A program made the position numbers and the translations under genes. From contig JBKGHI010000004.1 in NCBI GenBank assembly GCA_046520405.1, forward strand, positions 27,851-91,850: a stretch of DNA of 64,000 nt. Direction: 5' to 3'. The notes beneath the pieces were generated by a model. The model searched no databases. It was not told the origin of the DNA and was given only the letters and a program-made list of their open reading frames with translations. This DNA comes from Myxococcus sp046520405. Its GTDB lineage: Bacteria > Myxococcota > Myxococcia > Myxococcales > Myxococcaceae. Position 1 is the first letter of the stretch; each line of letters begins with the position of its first letter. This document shows, piece after piece, positions 43,429 through 52,766 of this stretch.

Positions 43429-44988
43429 ATGCGTGCCTCCCGAGCCGGTCCCGTTCTCCTGGCGGTGCTCCTGGCACTGGCTGTGGCCAGTTGCACCCAG
43501 CAAGCCAGCCCGTCCACGGCGAAGGCCCCTTCGCCGCCGGCCGACTCGGGAGGCACCTCCACCACCTCCGAAGTCACCCTCTGCGAGCACCGCGTCCCCG
43601 CGGAACTCTGCACCCGGTGCAACCCCGACCTCATCGACGTCTTCAAGGACCAGGACGACTGGTGCGCGGAGCACGGCGTCCCCGAATCGCAGTGCTTCCA
43701 ATGCAATCCGGGCCTCACCTTCACGGCCCAGGACACCGCGCCCAAGGACTGGTGCAAGGAGCACGCGGTCCCCGAGTCCCGCTGCACCCAATGCAACCCG
43801 GCGCTGGTGGCGAAGTTCATCGAGGCGGGTGACTACTGCCGGAAGCACGGCTTCCCGGAGTCCATCTGCCCGTACTGCCATCCGGAGTGGGTGCAGGCCG
43901 CGGGTGCCCAACCGCCCACCTTCCCCGAGCCGGGCGCGCGCGTCCGCCTCGCCTCCGCTGAAACGGCCCGCGAGGCGGGCATCCAGACCCACCGCGCGGT
44001 GAAGCGCCCCTTCGCGCAGACGCTGGACGTCGTCGGCCAGCTCGACTTCAACCAGAACCGGCTGGCGCAGTTGTCCGCCCGCGGCGAGGCCCTGGTGACG
44101 GACGTCCGCGTGGACGTCGGTGACGAGGTGAAGGCGGGACAGCCGCTCGTGCTCATCACCTCGGGCACGGTGGGCGCGGACCAGGGCCGGCTGTCCGCGG
44201 CGCAGTCACGCCTGACGGTGGCGCGCTCGACGCTGGAGCGCGAGCAGAAGCTGGCTGCCAGCGGCATCAGCGCCCGGAAGGACGTCGAAACCGCCGAAGC
44301 GGAGGTCGCGGCGGCGGAAGCCGAGCGCAACGCGGCCCGCGCTGCCCTCTCCGCCGCGGGCGCCAACATTCAGGGCACCTCCGGGACCTATGCGCTGTCG
44401 TCCCCCTTCGCGGGGACGGTGGTGGCGCGCGACGCAGTGGCCGGGCGCTACGCATCCACGGGCCAGCCGCTCATCCAGGTCGCGGACCTGAGCACCATGT
44501 GGGCCCTGCTGGAGATTCCGGAGGCGGACGCGGCCATCGTCCGCCCTGGGCAGCGCGTCACCCTCACCTTCGACAGCATGCCCGGCCAGACGCGCGAGGC
44601 CACCCTCACCCGCATCGGCGCGTCGGTGGACCGGGCCTCGCGCACCGTGCGCGCCCGCGTCGAGCTGCCCAACCCGGATGGCGCCCTCAAGGCCGGGCTC
44701 TTCGTCAGGGCACGGGTGCAGGTCACCACGGAACATGAGGCGGTGATGGTGCCCCACGCGGCCATCCAGCGCGCCGAAGGCCAGACGCTCGTCTTCGTGC
44801 GCAAGCGGCCGGGGCTCTACGAGCCCGTCGCGGTCGATCTGGGCGCCAGCACGCGCGAGGCGGTGGAAATCATCAAGGGCCTGACTGAGGGAGCGGAGGT
44901 TGTCACCACCGGCGCCTTCCTGCTCAAGACCGAAATCCTCAAGAGTTCCATTGGCGCGGGCTGCTGTGAAACCGGAGGGGGCGAATAG
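43429..44988 (+). CDS. czcB: RND efflux periplasmic adaptor (CzcB/CusB type) with four Cys/His modules
   Basis: Membrane-fusion subunit of the metal pump. A lipoprotein-like signal (LALAVASC) is followed by four modules: CEHRVPAELCTRCNP, CAEHGVPESQCFQCNP, CKEHAVPESRCTQCNP and CRKHGFPESICPYCHP (about residues 45-150). From about 165 comes the adaptor proper: VVGQLDFNQNRLAQLSARGEALV (barrel-sandwich), a coiled-coil hairpin (RLTVARSTLEREQKLAASG, then SARKDVETAEAEVAAAEAER) and beta-barrel FDSMPGQTREATLTRIG. The extra N-terminal domain of about 110 residues is not part of usual CzcB; it may load metal into the pump. The next gene starts 5 bp after its stop. Confidence 0.88.
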   Translation: MRASRAGPVLLAVLLALAVASCTQQASPSTAKAPSPPADSGGTSTTSEVTLCEHRVPAELCTRCNPDLIDVFKDQDDWCAEHGVPESQCFQCNPGLTFTAQDTAPKDWCKEHAVPESRCTQCNPALVAKFIEAGDYCRKHGFPESICPYCHPEWVQAAGAQPPTFPEPGARVRLASAETAREAGIQTHRAVKRPFAQTLDVVGQLDFNQNRLAQLSARGEALVTDVRVDVGDEVKAGQPLVLITSGTVGADQGRLSAAQSRLTVARSTLEREQKLAASGISARKDVETAEAEVAAAEAERNAARAALSAAGANIQGTSGTYALSSPFAGTVVARDAVAGRYASTGQPLIQVADLSTMWALLEIPEADAAIVRPGQRVTLTFDSMPGQTREATLTRIGASVDRASRTVRARVELPNPDGALKAGLFVRARVQVTTEHEAVMVPHAAIQRAEGQTLVFVRKRPGLYEPVAVDLGASTREAVEIIKGLTEGAEVVTTGAFLLKTEILKSSIGAGCCETGGGE

Positions 44989-44993
44989 CCGCC

Positions 44994-47900
44994 ATGCTGA
45001 CCCGGCTCATCGAATGGTCGTTGGCCCACCGCTGGGCCGTCCTCGTGGCGACAGGGGCCCTCATTGCTTCGGGCCTGCTCGCCTTCCGGGCGCTGCCCAT
45101 TGACGCCATCCCGGACACGACGCCTACGCAGGTGCAGGTCAACACCGTCGCACCAGCGCTCACGCCCACCGAAGCGGAGCGCCAGCTCACCGTCCCCGTG
45201 GAGCAGGCGCTCGCGGGCCTGCCTCAGGTCAGCGAGCTGCGCTCCATCTCCAAGTTCGGCCTCTCTCAAGTCACCCTCCAGTTCGAGGACGGCACCGACC
45301 TGTGGTTCGCGCGGCAGCAGGTGGCGGAACGGCTGAGCCGGGTGCGATTGCCAGCGGGCATCGCGCCCCCCGCGCTCGGGCCCGTCGCCACCGGCCTGGG
45401 CGAGGTCTTCCACTACCTGGTCAAGAGCCGGACGAAGAGCATCGAGGAGCTGCGCACCCTGCACGACTGGGTCATCGCGCCCCAACTGCGCAGCGTGCCC
45501 GGTGTGGCGGAGGTGAACGCCTGGGGCGGCGAGGAGAAGCAGTGGCACGTCATCGTGGACCCGCGCCGCCTGCAGCAGTTCAACCTCTCCCTCGGCGACG
45601 TCTACCGGGCCCTGGAGGAGAACAACGACAACGTGGGCGGAGGCGTGCTGGAGCGGGCAGGCACCGCGACGCTCGTGCTCGGGGTGGGCACGCTCACGGA
45701 CGGCGAGGCCATCGAGGACGTGGTCATCGCGGCGCACCAGGGCGTCCCCGTGCGCATCCGGGACGTGGCCCGGGTCGAGGTGGGCCATGAAATCCGGCGC
45801 GGCGCCACCACCGCGGATGGCGAGGGCGAAGTCGTCCTGGGACTGGGTTTCATGCTGGTGGGCGAAAACTCCCACATGGTGACCCAGGCGCTCGCCCAGC
45901 GGCTGGAGGCCCTCAAACGCACCCTGCCCGAAGGCGTCCTCGTGGAGCCGGTCTACGAGCGCACCGAGCTGGTGGACCTCGTGCTGCGCACCGTCCGGAC
46001 CAACCTGCTGGAGGGCGCGCTGCTCGTCATCGCGGTGCTCTTCATCTTCCTGGGCAACTGGCGCGCCGGCCTCATCGTGGCGGCGGCCATTCCGCTGTCC
46101 CTCCTCTTCGCCTTCAACGCGATGCTGCGCTTCGGCATCGCCGGCACGCTGATGTCGCTGGGCGCCATCGACTTCGGGCTCGTCGTCGACTCATCCGTCA
46201 TCCTGGTGGAGAACGCGGAGCGGCGACTCGCCGGTGCCCGTGACGGGCGCTCCTTGCTGGAGGTGGTGCGGGACGCCGCCGTCGAGGTGCGCAAGCCCAC
46301 GCTCTTCGGTGAGCTCATCATCATGGTGGTCTACCTGCCCATCCTCGCGCTCGAAGGCGTGGAGGGGAAGCTGTTCCGGCCCATGGCGCTGACGGTCATC
46401 TTCGCGCTCCTGGGCAGCGCGCTGCTCTCCATGACGCTGATGCCGGTGCTGGCCTCCTTCGCGCTGAAGCGAGGCGGCGGCCCGCACCAGGAGCCACGGC
46501 TCGTGCGCGGGCTCCAGCGGCTCTACCGGCCCGTCCTCGAATGGGCGCTGACCCACGCGCGCTTCACGTTGACCGCCGCCACGCTGCTCATCCTGGGCGC
46601 CGCGCTCGCGGCCACGCGCCTCGGCAGCGAGTTCGTCCCCCGCCTGTCCGAAGGCACGCTCGTCATCAACACCGTGCGCCTGGCGGAGGTCTCCCTCTCC
46701 GAGTCCATCCGTTATGGCGGCCAGATAGAGCGCGTGCTGCTGTCCCGGTTCCCCGACGAGGTGCGACGCGTCTGGACCCGGACCGGCACCGCGGAGGTGG
46801 CCACGGACCCCATGGGCATCGAGCTGTCCGACGTCTTCATCACCCTCAAGCCCCGGGAGCAGTGGACGCGGGCCACCACGCAAGAGGAGCTGGTGAACGA
46901 GATGAAGGCCGAACTGGCGGACCTCCCGGGCATGCGCATGGCCTTCCTCCAGCCCATCGAGATGCGCGTCAACGAGATGATCGCGGGCGTGCGAAGCGAC
47001 GTCGGCATCAAGCTCTTCGGGGACGACCTCGACGTGCTCAAGGCCAAGGCCCGCGAACTGGAGACGCGGGTCCGGGCCATTCCCGGCGCCGCCGACGTCA
47101 CCGTGGAGCAGGTGACGGGCCAGCCCGTGCTGGAAATCACGGTGGACCGGGCCGCGGTGGCCCGCTACGGGATTCCCGCCCGCTCCGTCCTCGACGTCGT
47201 GGAAGCGGTGGGAACGCGCGTCGTGGGGGAGGTGCGCGAAGGCGAACGGCGCTTCGACCTGGCCGTGCGCCTCGCCGAGGAGTACCGCGAGGAACCCACG
47301 AAGCTCGCCACCATCCCCGTCAGCGCGCCCGGCGGCGAGCGCGTTCCCCTGGGACGGCTGACAACCCTGAACGAGGTGTCCGGCCCCACCACCATCCAGC
47401 GCGAATGGGGCAAGCGGCGGCTGGTCGTCCAGGCCAACGTGCGTGAGCGCGACCTCGGCGGCTTCGTCGCGGAGGTCCGCCAGACACTCGACGAGAAGCT
47501 GGAGCTGCCCGCGGGTTACTACCTCCGCTACGGCGGTCAGTTCGAGCACCTCGAACGCGCACAGACACGCCTGCTCATCGTGGTGCCGGTGGCGCTGGGA
47601 CTCGTCTTCCTGCTGCTCTTCCTCACCTACCAGCGTGTCCTGGACGCGGTGCGCATCTTCGCGGGGGTCCCCTTCGCGCTTGTAGGTGGCGTGCTCGCCC
47701 TCCTGCTACGAGGCCTGCCCTTCTCCATCTCCGCCGCCGTGGGTTTCATCGCCCTGTCCGGCGTGTCCGTCCTGGGGGACATGGTGCTCGTCTCTCGGGT
47801 CCGCGGCCTGCTCGAACACGGCCATCCCCTGGGCGAAGCCATCCGTCAGGCAGCGGTGTCCCGGCTGCGGCCCGTGCTGATGACCGCCGCGGTGGCCGCC

Positions 47901-48077
47901 ATCGGCTTCGTGCCCATGGCGCTCAACACCGGCGTCGGGGCGGAGGTCCAACGGCCCCTGGCCACCGTCGTCATCGGCGGAGTCCTGTCATCCACCCTGC
48001 TCACCCTCGTGGTGCTCCCCGTCCTCTACTCGGTCTTCGGCGCCGGGAAGGACCTGCCCATGACGAGGACTCCGTGA
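44994..48077 (+). CDS. czcA: CzcA/CusA family heavy-metal RND efflux pump
   Basis: 1027-aa inner-membrane proton-driven pump, HME-RND family. It has 12 helices, two large periplasmic loops, the family start LPIDAIPDTTPTQVQVNTVA and the helix-4 proton relay SLGAIDFGLVVDSSVILVEN. The D-x5-D-x6-E arrangement there is that of CzcA-type pumps for divalent ions (Zn, Co, Ni, Cd), whereas CusA (Cu/Ag) lacks the first Asp, so a divalent substrate is predicted. It is complete. The stop overlaps the next ATG by one base (TGATG), coupling it to the outer-membrane channel. Confidence 0.93.
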   Translation: MLTRLIEWSLAHRWAVLVATGALIASGLLAFRALPIDAIPDTTPTQVQVNTVAPALTPTEAERQLTVPVEQALAGLPQVSELRSISKFGLSQVTLQFEDGTDLWFARQQVAERLSRVRLPAGIAPPALGPVATGLGEVFHYLVKSRTKSIEELRTLHDWVIAPQLRSVPGVAEVNAWGGEEKQWHVIVDPRRLQQFNLSLGDVYRALEENNDNVGGGVLERAGTATLVLGVGTLTDGEAIEDVVIAAHQGVPVRIRDVARVEVGHEIRRGATTADGEGEVVLGLGFMLVGENSHMVTQALAQRLEALKRTLPEGVLVEPVYERTELVDLVLRTVRTNLLEGALLVIAVLFIFLGNWRAGLIVAAAIPLSLLFAFNAMLRFGIAGTLMSLGAIDFGLVVDSSVILVENAERRLAGARDGRSLLEVVRDAAVEVRKPTLFGELIIMVVYLPILALEGVEGKLFRPMALTVIFALLGSALLSMTLMPVLASFALKRGGGPHQEPRLVRGLQRLYRPVLEWALTHARFTLTAATLLILGAALAATRLGSEFVPRLSEGTLVINTVRLAEVSLSESIRYGGQIERVLLSRFPDEVRRVWTRTGTAEVATDPMGIELSDVFITLKPREQWTRATTQEELVNEMKAELADLPGMRMAFLQPIEMRVNEMIAGVRSDVGIKLFGDDLDVLKAKARELETRVRAIPGAADVTVEQVTGQPVLEITVDRAAVARYGIPARSVLDVVEAVGTRVVGEVREGERRFDLAVRLAEEYREEPTKLATIPVSAPGGERVPLGRLTTLNEVSGPTTIQREWGKRRLVVQANVRERDLGGFVAEVRQTLDEKLELPAGYYLRYGGQFEHLERAQTRLLIVVPVALGLVFLLLFLTYQRVLDAVRIFAGVPFALVGGVLALLLRGLPFSISAAVGFIALSGVSVLGDMVLVSRVRGLLEHGHPLGEAIRQAAVSRLRPVLMTAAVAAIGFVPMALNTGVGAEVQRPLATVVIGGVLSSTLLTLVVLPVLYSVFGAGKDLPMTRTP

Positions 48078-49314
48078 TGCGCGCTTCGCCCCTATGGCGC
48101 GCCCTGCGCCTCGTCAGCCTGCTCTGCTTCGTTCCGGCGCCGCCTTCTCGGCCCGCCCCCTGACGATGGAGCAATCCGTCACGCTCGCGCTCGAACACAG
48201 CCCCCGCCTCATCGAAGGCCGCGCCGAAGCCGCGTCCGCGAGGGCACAGTGGGCGGGCGCGAACCTCCTGCTGCAAAACAATCCGCAACTCCAGGCCTCC
48301 GTGGGCCCGCGACTTCGCGACGAGCCCGACACGCTCGAGCTAAACGTGAGCGTCAGCCAGCAGCTCGAAATCTTCGGGCAGCAAGGGGCCCGCAGGGACA
48401 CCGCGCGCGCCACCCTGGAGGCCAGCCGGTTCCGGCTGGAATCCCTTCAGGTGGAGCTGGCCGCGGACGTGCGTCAGGCCTTTGGCCGAGCGCTGGCCGC
48501 CGAGCGCGCGCTGCGCCTGAGCGAGGACGCATTGAAGCTCGCGGAGGAAGGCCTCAAGACGGCGAAGGAGCGGCTTGAGGCAGGCGCCGCTTCCCGCATC
48601 GAGATGAACATCGCGACGGTGGAGCGCGGCCGGGCCCGACAAGAGCAGGTCCGCGCAACCCGGCTGCGGGGCCAGACCCTGGCGGAGCTGAAGCTCCTGC
48701 TGGGCGTGGACCCCAGCGAGGACATCACCCTGGAGCACGAGTTCCAGACGGACATGACGCCCCAGCCCGCCCTCCCGGTGCTCGTCGAGCGCGCCGCCCA
48801 GCAGCGACAGGACGTGAAGGCCGCCCGGGCTGAGTGGGACGCGGCCCGCGCCGAGCTCCGGGTCGCCAGCCGGGACGCTCTGCCGCGCCCCAGCGTGGGC
48901 CTGGCCTACGGCCGGGAGGAGAACGACACCATCCTCCAGGGGACGTTCGCTATCGACCTCCCGGTCTTCAACCGGAACCAGGCCGGGCGAGGCACGAGCG
49001 CCGCCAGGGAGCAACAGGCCCAGCAGCGGCTCGCCGCCACCGAACGCTTCGTCCGCGCCGAGGTCGAACTCGCGCTCAACCGGTACCAGGCCGCCCAGGC
49101 AGCCGCGGCGCTGTTCGACACCGAGGTGCTCGCCGCGCTCCAGGAGAACCAGGACCTCGTCACCGAGGCCTACCGCGCCGGCAAGGTGGACTTCCTTCAA
49201 CTGCTCATCATCCGGCGCGAGGCCCTGGAGGCGCGCCGTGACTACATCGAAGCACTCGAGGAGCTGAACGCCGCGCACGCCCAGTTGCTGAGAGTCATGG
49301 GAGCCCTGCGTTGA
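48077..49314 (+). CDS. czcC: TolC-family outer-membrane channel (CzcC type), frameshift in signal peptide
   Basis: Outer-membrane factor of the metal efflux system. ATG 48077 begins a good signal peptide (MRASPLWRALRLVSLLCF), but that frame ends soon. The mature protein continues one base off from about 48130: SGAAFSARPLTMEQSVTLAL, then coiled-coil repeats such as LRLSEDALKLAEEGLKTAKERLEAGAASRIEMN and the strand/turn region PSVGLAYGREENDTILQGTFAIDLPVFNRNQ. Adding one base near 48130 restores a normal export signal. The reading from 48094 alone would lack a signal peptide. Probably a sequencing deletion in a real gene. Confidence 0.8.
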
Positions 49315-49370
49315 GCGCTTCACCGCGGTGGGCCATGGCCTGTTTTCCGGACACGCTCTAGCCTGCGGGC

Positions 49371-49640
49371 ATGTGCCGGAACATCAAGCCCCTGTTCAAC
49401 TTCGCGCCTCCCGCCACCGACGCCGACATCCGCGCCGCCGCGCTCCAGTTCGTCCGGAAGATCGCCGGGACGCGCTCGCCGTCGAAGCAGAACACCGACG
49501 CGTTCGAGGTCGCCGTGGAGGAGATCTTCCAGAGTTCGAAGCGGATGCTGGACGGCCTGGTGGCCACCACGCCCCCCAGGGACCGGGCCCGCTTCGAGGC
49601 CATGAAGCGCCTGCGCTACAAAAAGGCGGAGCCCCGCTGA
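49371..49640 (+). CDS. DUF2277 family protein
   Basis: 89-aa member of DUF2277, recognised by the start MCRNIKPLFNFAPPATDADI and the body AALQFVRKIAGTRSPSKQN plus AFEVAVEEI. Small helical protein of unknown function, widespread in actinobacteria and myxobacteria. Full length and in typical codon usage. Apparently separate from the metal operon. Confidence 0.85.
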   Translation: MCRNIKPLFNFAPPATDADIRAAALQFVRKIAGTRSPSKQNTDAFEVAVEEIFQSSKRMLDGLVATTPPRDRARFEAMKRLRYKKAEPR

Positions 49641-49706
49641 CGGCGCCCACCTCCCCGTCCTTCCAGGGCGTGCTTACCCTACGCGTCGCGGCCTCCTGAC
49701 GGTGGG

Positions 49707-50396
49707 GTGGATGTGACGACGCGGAAGGCAAGAACCCGGACGGCACCGAAGCGTGCGTCCACCAGCAAACGCTCCGACACGGCGTTGCTCATCATCGACG
49801 TCATCAACGACCTGGACTTTCCCGGCGGGGAGAACGTCCTCCCGTGGGCCTTGCGGATGGTGGAGCGCCTGGGGCCCTTCGCGGCGAGGATGCGCCGGGC
49901 GGGCGTGCCCGTCATCTACGTCAACGACAACTTCGGGTACTGGCGAAGCAACTTCCAGGACACCTATGCCCACTGCACCCGGCCGGGAAGCCGGGGCCGC
50001 GACGTCGCCCGGGCCCTCAAGCCAGAGCCGGATGACTACTTCATCCTCAAGCCCAAGCACTCGGCCTTCTTCGCCACCTCGCTGGTGCCGCTGCTGGAGC
50101 ACCTGGGCACCCGGAAGCTCATCCTCGCGGGGCTGGCCACCAACCTGTGCATCTTCTTCAGCGCCCACGACGCGCACATGCACGAGTACCAGCTCACCGT
50201 GCTGAGCGACTGCTGCGCGGCGGAGAGCGACAATGACCATGACATCGCGCTCTCCCAGCTTCAGCGCTTCCTCCACGTACGCGTCTGCCGCAGCGACGAG
50301 GTGCGGATGAGCGCGAAGCGGCGCCCCGCCCCAGCGAAGCACCCCCGCACCACCCGGCACACGTCACGGCGCAAGGCGGCTCAGTCCAAGTCGTAG
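49707..50396 (+). CDS. isochorismatase-family cysteine hydrolase
   Basis: 229-aa alpha/beta hydrolase of the isochorismatase/nicotinamidase superfamily. Catalytic Asp is in ALLIIDVINDLDF, Lys in YFILKPKHSAFFAT and nucleophile Cys in LILAGLATNLCIFFSAHDA. Isochorismatase itself lacks this Cys, so amidase-type chemistry is more likely. The N-terminus (RKARTRTAPKRASTSKR) and C-terminus (RPAPAKHPRTTRHTSRR) are long basic tails, unusual for the family. GTG 49707 or 49713 may start it. The 3' end overlaps the hydrolase remnant on the other strand by 16 bp. Confidence 0.85.
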   Translation: MDVTTRKARTRTAPKRASTSKRSDTALLIIDVINDLDFPGGENVLPWALRMVERLGPFAARMRRAGVPVIYVNDNFGYWRSNFQDTYAHCTRPGSRGRDVARALKPEPDDYFILKPKHSAFFATSLVPLLEHLGTRKLILAGLATNLCIFFSAHDAHMHEYQLTVLSDCCAAESDNDHDIALSQLQRFLHVRVCRSDEVRMSAKRRPAPAKHPRTTRHTSRRKAAQSKS

Positions 50397-50853
50397 CGGT
50401 CGAAGAAGCTCACCAGGCTCTCCAGGTAGAGCGGGTCGATGGCCGACTTCGAATACGGCCCGTCGAACCCGCCATTCACCCCCAGCACCGGGAAGCCGAC
50501 GTTGGCCAGCACCGGGTCCACCCGCGTCCAGCCCCCCACGCCGTGGTGAGGGCCGCGATGGCCACCACGTCGGGCGGAGGTTGGTTCGCGCTGGCGCGTT
50601 CAATCTCCTCCAGCATCCAGGCCTCTTCCGGGTCCGTCCCCTGGGGGTCGCGCGCCGCGGCCGCGGCCCGGAGCGACGCGTCCTGCTCCTCGATGCCCGC
50701 GCCGCCGATGTGCGCGGTGAATGAACCCGTGGAGGAGCACGACGGGCGTGCCCTCCCCTTCAATCTCCAGATCGTGCGACCGGACACCATCGCTGGTGGT
50801 GAACCAACGGTCCTCAGTGCAGCGGCGATCACAGCCACGAACCCTTTCGACAT
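50381..50853 (-). pseudogene. alpha/beta hydrolase remnant, internally deleted and frameshifted
   Basis: Pieces of one secreted alpha/beta hydrolase lie in order in different frames: signal start MSKGFVAVIAAAL; EDRWFTTSDGV then EIEGEGTPVVLLHGF (oxyanion HGF motif); then FTAHIGGAGIEEQDASLR; then GVNGGFDGPYSKSAIDPLY and the end VSFFDRYDLD. Between HGF and FTAHIGG the nucleophile-elbow region (G-x-S-x-G) is missing altogether. Two further junctions can be explained by single missing bases. Cannot encode an active enzyme as it stands. Confidence 0.7.
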
Positions 50854-50993
50854 GAAGAGACTCCAGGCGCGCGGACCGGACACCACGTCCGGCCCGACGT
50901 GGCGGCTCCGCGTTCCTTGTACGCAATGGGTTCGTGGGAAACACCGCGGCCCAGGAAATCTGTCACCCAGGGTCCGCGTTTTCCGGCGCCGCG

Positions 50994-52526
50994 TCAGACG
51001 TTGTAGGCGCGGACGACCTGGGAGACGCGCTCGGAGAGCATCTTCAGCGACATGGCGGAGTCGCTGGTCGTGGAGATGCGGGACATCGTGTCCGTCATCA
51101 GCGTGTTCAGCTCGTTGACCGCGGTGAAGATCTGCTCGATGCCCGTGGCCTGCTGGCTCACGGTCCTCGCAATCTGCCGCGCCGCCGCGGTGCTGTCCTC
51201 CACGATGGTGGTGAGCTGCTTCAGCGTCTCGCCGGACGTGCGGACCTGCGTCAGGCCCGCCTCCATGCGCTCGGTGCCCTCGACGGTGATCTCCACCGTG
51301 CCGATGATGGCCTGATTGATGTCGTGGAGGATCCTCCGGACCTGGTTGGTGGCGCGGATGGACTGGTCCGCCAGCGCGCGAATCTCCTTCGCCACCACGA
51401 CGAAGCCCTTGCCGTGCTCCCCGGAGCGCGCCGCTTCAATGGCGGCGTTGACCGCCAGCAGGTGGGACTGGTCCGCCAGGTCCTTCACCGTCTCGGTGAT
51501 GCCGCTGATCTGCTTGGTCCGCTCGCCCAGGGCGGTGATGCGCGCGGCGATCTCCGCCACCTGGTTGCGCACTTCCTCCATGCCGTCGATGCTCGCCGCC
51601 ACGGCCTCCTCGCCGGTGCGGCTCAACTGCTCGGCGCGCTCGGCCACCTGGATGACGGAGTCCGCGGACCCCGACGCCATCATCGCCGTCTGGCGAATCT
51701 CCTGCGCCGTCACCTGCGTCTCCTGGAGCGCGGCCGCGTGCCGCGTCACCATCTCCGTCTGCTGGTCGGCGGACTCCGTCAGCCCCGTCACCGAGTCACT
51801 CAGCAGCTCCGTGGAGGACTGGAGCTGGTGCAGCAGCTCCTTCAACTTCCCCACCAGCATGCCCACGGCCCGCGCGAGCTGCCCCACCTCGTCCTCCGAG
51901 TCGATGCGAATCGTCTGCCGCAAGTCCCCGTGCTCGGCGATGCGCCGCACCGCGGAGGCGAGCTGGACCAGGGGCGACACGATGGCGCGGCTGACCACGA
52001 AGGCCGCCACGGAGAAGAGCACGAGGGCGACGAGCACGGTGATGCCCACGTTCGCCAGGGCCCCCTCCACGCGGCCCCGCGCCTGCGTCCGGTCGAAGCC
52101 CACGTGGACCCGGCCCACGTCGCCAGGAACGGGCGCCATCAGGTCATGAAGCTCCGTGTCGCCGTCCCGCAGGACGAGCCCATCCTGCGACGTCTGCAAT
52201 TGCTCGCGCGCGTCCCGGAGCACCTGGGCCTTCGCCCCCGCCACGCCCACCAGCGTCCCACTCGCGTCGAAGGCGGCCACGTAGGCCACTCCGCCATGAC
52301 GCGCCACGGCCTCCAGCGTCTGCTGCACCTCCTCGTGCGCGCCGCGCTTCATGACATCCGTCAACGCGGAGGCCAGCACCGTGGGCAGCGCGCCGCTCAG
52401 CTCCCGGCCCTGTGCCTCGAAAGCCTCCTGCAGCCTCGGGACGGTGTAACCCTGCGAGAGAAGGACGAACAGGAGCGCCACGACGACAGGCGCCAGGGTG
52501 ATTTTATGGGTGAGTGAGAGTCGCAT
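50994..52526 (-). CDS. methyl-accepting chemotaxis protein
   Basis: 510-aa chemoreceptor. TM1 is about residues 8-28, a periplasmic sensing domain of about 125 residues follows (ALPTVLASALTDVMKRG; DTELHDLMAPV), TM2 about 158-182, and HAMP (AIVSPLVQLASAVRRIAEHGDL) to about 235. The signalling hairpin is complete: LADQSHLLAVNAAIEAARSG then EHGKGFVVVAKEIRALADQS. No CheR-binding pentapeptide is at the C-terminus, and no che genes are nearby, so it is an orphan receptor. It probably feeds one of the Frz/Dif-like or other Che systems encoded elsewhere. Confidence 0.92.
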   Translation of the reverse strand: MRLSLTHKITLAPVVVALLFVLLSQGYTVPRLQEAFEAQGRELSGALPTVLASALTDVMKRGAHEEVQQTLEAVARHGGVAYVAAFDASGTLVGVAGAKAQVLRDAREQLQTSQDGLVLRDGDTELHDLMAPVPGDVGRVHVGFDRTQARGRVEGALANVGITVLVALVLFSVAAFVVSRAIVSPLVQLASAVRRIAEHGDLRQTIRIDSEDEVGQLARAVGMLVGKLKELLHQLQSSTELLSDSVTGLTESADQQTEMVTRHAAALQETQVTAQEIRQTAMMASGSADSVIQVAERAEQLSRTGEEAVAASIDGMEEVRNQVAEIAARITALGERTKQISGITETVKDLADQSHLLAVNAAIEAARSGEHGKGFVVVAKEIRALADQSIRATNQVRRILHDINQAIIGTVEITVEGTERMEAGLTQVRTSGETLKQLTTIVEDSTAAARQIARTVSQQATGIEQIFTAVNELNTLMTDTMSRISTTSDSAMSLKMLSERVSQVVRAYNV

Positions 52527-52766
52527 CCGGCCGTGCCCTGTCCGGGCTCAATACGGGGAATGATGCACCGTCCGACAATCCAGACGCGGCGCATTGTGGG
52601 CCCCCGCGTGCGGGGGATGCAATCCCTCGGGAAACCACTACAACGCAGCCCGGTGGGACTGTTTCTCCAGCGTAAATTCACACCGGACATGGACAACGCC
52701 TGTCGCGGCAACAGGCCATGCGGCGTCGAGGACAGAGAGCCACGGGCGCGTGAGGCGCCGCGCTCG

